DNA of 6,794 nt from Bacillota bacterium (GTDB lineage: Bacteria; Bacillota_A; Clostridia; Lachnospirales; Bianqueaceae): the NCBI GenBank assembly GCA_017420625.1, contig JAFOIR010000107.1, positions 1-6,794 of the forward strand, in the 5' to 3' direction. Made by a program: the position numbers and the translations under genes. Within the stretch, counting starts at the first letter, position 1, and every line of letters begins with the position of its first letter. Below, piece after piece: positions 5,811 to 6,794 of this stretch. The notes beneath the pieces were generated by a model. The model saw nothing but the letters and a program-made list of their open reading frames with translations, was not told where the DNA came from and did not search any database.

Positions 5811-6678
5811 AGGGAGTCTCCTTTCTTCCTAATAATGCCTGAACCTTTTCTCTCTGGGTGAAGAGAACGCAGCCGCCCACATGCTCTTCACTGAGTACGC
5901 CTTCCTCCTTCAGAAGCCGGAAGAAAGGTGATGCGATCGCTTCCCGAAGAGAAGTATCTCTGATGTTGACGTCCGAATAGGGGGAGAAGGGGCAGGGTTC
6001 CGCACCGCCATGAGAATTGATATGGAAGAATTCCCGTCCGGCGGCCATGCATCCGCCCAGTGCCAGCTCATCGCCCGGGAACGAGAGCAGGACTGTCTCC
6101 GGATAGATCTGTCTCAGCTGATCCATGGCCTTGGCCATATAGGCGCGTTCTTTCTCTCCAGGCGCCAGGTATTGTGCTTCTTCCGTAACCGGAACAAATT
6201 CGATATAGATGATCAGTTTGCATCCCTTATCCATCAGCATCTGCAGGTATTCCGGAGAAGTTACCTCTTCCATGTTTTCTGTTGTCATGGTGATGGAAGC
6301 GCCGAAGATCAGTCCTTTCTCCCGGAACCGATCCATATTGCGCATCAGAATATCGTAGATCCCTTCTCCGCGGCGTTCATCCGTAATCTCTTTTCCGCCC
6401 TCGATACTGAGTACCGGAATCAGGTTGCGGTTTGCATCCAGCAATTCAAAGTATTTCTGGCTGATGAAGGTCCCGTTGGTAAAAATGGGAAAGAGGATGT
6501 TTTTTCGTTCAGCTGCCTTTTCGATGACATCGCGCCTAAGCATCGGCTCACCGCCTGCCAGCATGATAAAGCTGACACCCAGATCGTCTGCCTCTTCAAA
6601 GATCCGGCCCCATTCCTCTGCTGTAAGCTGTGCAACGGGCGGAGAATCGACGGTTGCTTCGTTGCAGCGCAATAGCAT
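5797..6678 (-). CDS. Radical SAM protein, body with SPASM-like C-terminus (frameshifted away from its CxxxCxxC)
   Basis: The open frame from ATG 6678 would give 293 residues, but that ATG is almost certainly not the true start: it overlaps, in another frame, the last Cys codon of the iron-sulfur motif. Seen in the body: AGGEPMLRRD (41-50), the GGEP motif that binds the SAM methionine amino group; FPIFTNGT (63-70); VLSIEGGKEITDERRG (89-104); FGASITMTTEN (125-135); EFVPVTEE (160-167). The C-terminal part GGCMAAGREFFHINSHGGAEPCPFSPYSD has Cys210 and Cys229, with Cys270 further on, resembling the auxiliary-cluster (Twitch/SPASM) region. Such enzymes use a 5'-deoxyadenosyl radical in the cytoplasm on peptides, sugars or cofactors; no substrate can be named. 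It leads into the oxidoreductase gene with a 14-base overlap. As read here the product lacks its catalytic cluster, so it is a pseudogene or carries a sequencing error. Confidence 0.8.
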   Translation of the reverse strand: MLLRCNEATVDSPPVAQLTAEEWGRIFEEADDLGVSFIMLAGGEPMLRRDVIEKAAERKNILFPIFTNGTFISQKYFELLDANRNLIPVLSIEGGKEITDERRGEGIYDILMRNMDRFREKGLIFGASITMTTENMEEVTSPEYLQMLMDKGCKLIIYIEFVPVTEEAQYLAPGEKERAYMAKAMDQLRQIYPETVLLSFPGDELALGGCMAAGREFFHINSHGGAEPCPFSPYSDVNIRDTSLREAIASPFFRLLKEEGVLSEEHVGGCVLFTQREKVQALLGRKETPYEEL

Positions 6679-6794
6679 CCTGCGCAGTGAAGGTTGCAGC
6701 TGGAGGTGATGGATTCGATCAGAAAACCGGGTACATGCAGGCCTTCTTCTTCCAGTTCCAGCCTCCTTCTGGAGGCTTTTTTGCTTGCAAGCGC
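6667..6794 (-). pseudogene. N-terminal fragment of the same radical SAM gene carrying CxxxCxxC, cut by the window edge
   Basis: On the minus strand the frame entering at 6794 is open and reads LEEEGLHVPGFLIESI, then TSSCNLHCAGCY. The CNLHCAGC block (6698-6675) is a textbook radical SAM [4Fe-4S] motif, preceded by the usual hydrophobic first strand. Right after the Tyr codon (6674-6672) the protein-like reading must move to the frame of the downstream body, which continues RCNEATVDSPPVAQL. One extra base would join them, for example TAT TCG CGC giving CYSRCNEA. Left uncorrected, this frame runs as unlike-protein sequence to a stop at 6422-6420. No start codon is visible before the edge, so the true start lies beyond 6794. 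Confidence 0.78.
6760..6782 (+). terminator. Intrinsic-terminator-like hairpin on the plus strand, antisense within the radical SAM gene
   Basis: AGCCTCC-TTCT-GGAGGCT is a perfect seven-pair, GC-rich stem with a four-base loop, and six T residues (6777-6782) end it. It has the shape of a Rho-independent terminator for rightward transcription, yet no plus-strand gene precedes it; it lies in the N-terminal coding region of the minus-strand radical SAM gene. It may stop antisense transcription or may be chance. Confidence 0.35.

Noticed and set aside
5274..5861. 195-codon plus-strand open frame opposite the oxidoreductase gene
   Set aside because: Antisense to a complete Rossmann-fold protein, with no independent coding evidence.
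6669..6674. Programmed ribosomal frameshift at the radical SAM break
   Set aside because: No slippery heptamer at the junction, and the A6 run is about 100 bases upstream. Mutation or sequencing error is simpler.
6010..6675. 221-codon plus-strand open frame opposite the radical SAM gene
   Set aside because: The minus strand carries GGEP and cysteine motifs; this frame shows none and lacks a ribosome-binding site.

Overview
The window looks like a carbohydrate-use locus from a low-to-moderate GC Bacillota, probably a gut-type clostridium or erysipelotrichian. The basis is strong AGGAG-type Shine-Dalgarno sites, roughly balanced base composition, tightly packed genes, and family types (GH4 phospho-glycosidase, BadF-type sugar kinase, GH78-like glycosidase, SPASM-like radical SAM protein) common in that phylum. 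The placement rests on family resemblance only. No rRNA, tRNA, CRISPR array, transposase or phage gene is visible, and no gene-free stretch exceeds about 105 bases.

Left block (+ strand, 1-1423): the C-terminal part of a GH4 6-phospho-beta-glucosidase, then a BadF/BcrA-type sugar kinase 10 bases downstream. Together they fit hydrolysis of a phosphorylated beta-glucoside (imported by a PTS outside the window) and rephosphorylation of a freed sugar or amino sugar.

Right block (- strand, 6794 down to 1399): an operon read right to left. It holds a radical SAM protein that is cut by the window edge and broken by a frameshift next to its iron-sulfur motif, a Gfo/Idh/MocA oxidoreductase, a maltose/galactoside-type O-acetyltransferase, a GNAT acetyltransferase, and a large GH78 (alpha-L-rhamnosidase-like) glycosidase. 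Start/stop overlaps (radical SAM/oxidoreductase 14 bases, GNAT/GH78 11 bases) or short gaps with good ribosome-binding sites link them. The one larger gap, 4031-4135, carries an extended -10 promoter motif and a short palindrome, so GNAT and GH78 may also be transcribed on their own.

The two blocks converge and their last genes overlap tail to tail by 25 bases (1399-1423). A plausible overall role is opening, oxidising or acetylating unusual plant or host glycosides, but the substrate cannot be read from the sequence. The best leads are the frameshift that separates CxxxCxxC from the rest of the radical SAM protein, the internal promoter candidate, and departures from textbook catalytic motifs in the oxidoreductase and the GH78 enzyme.
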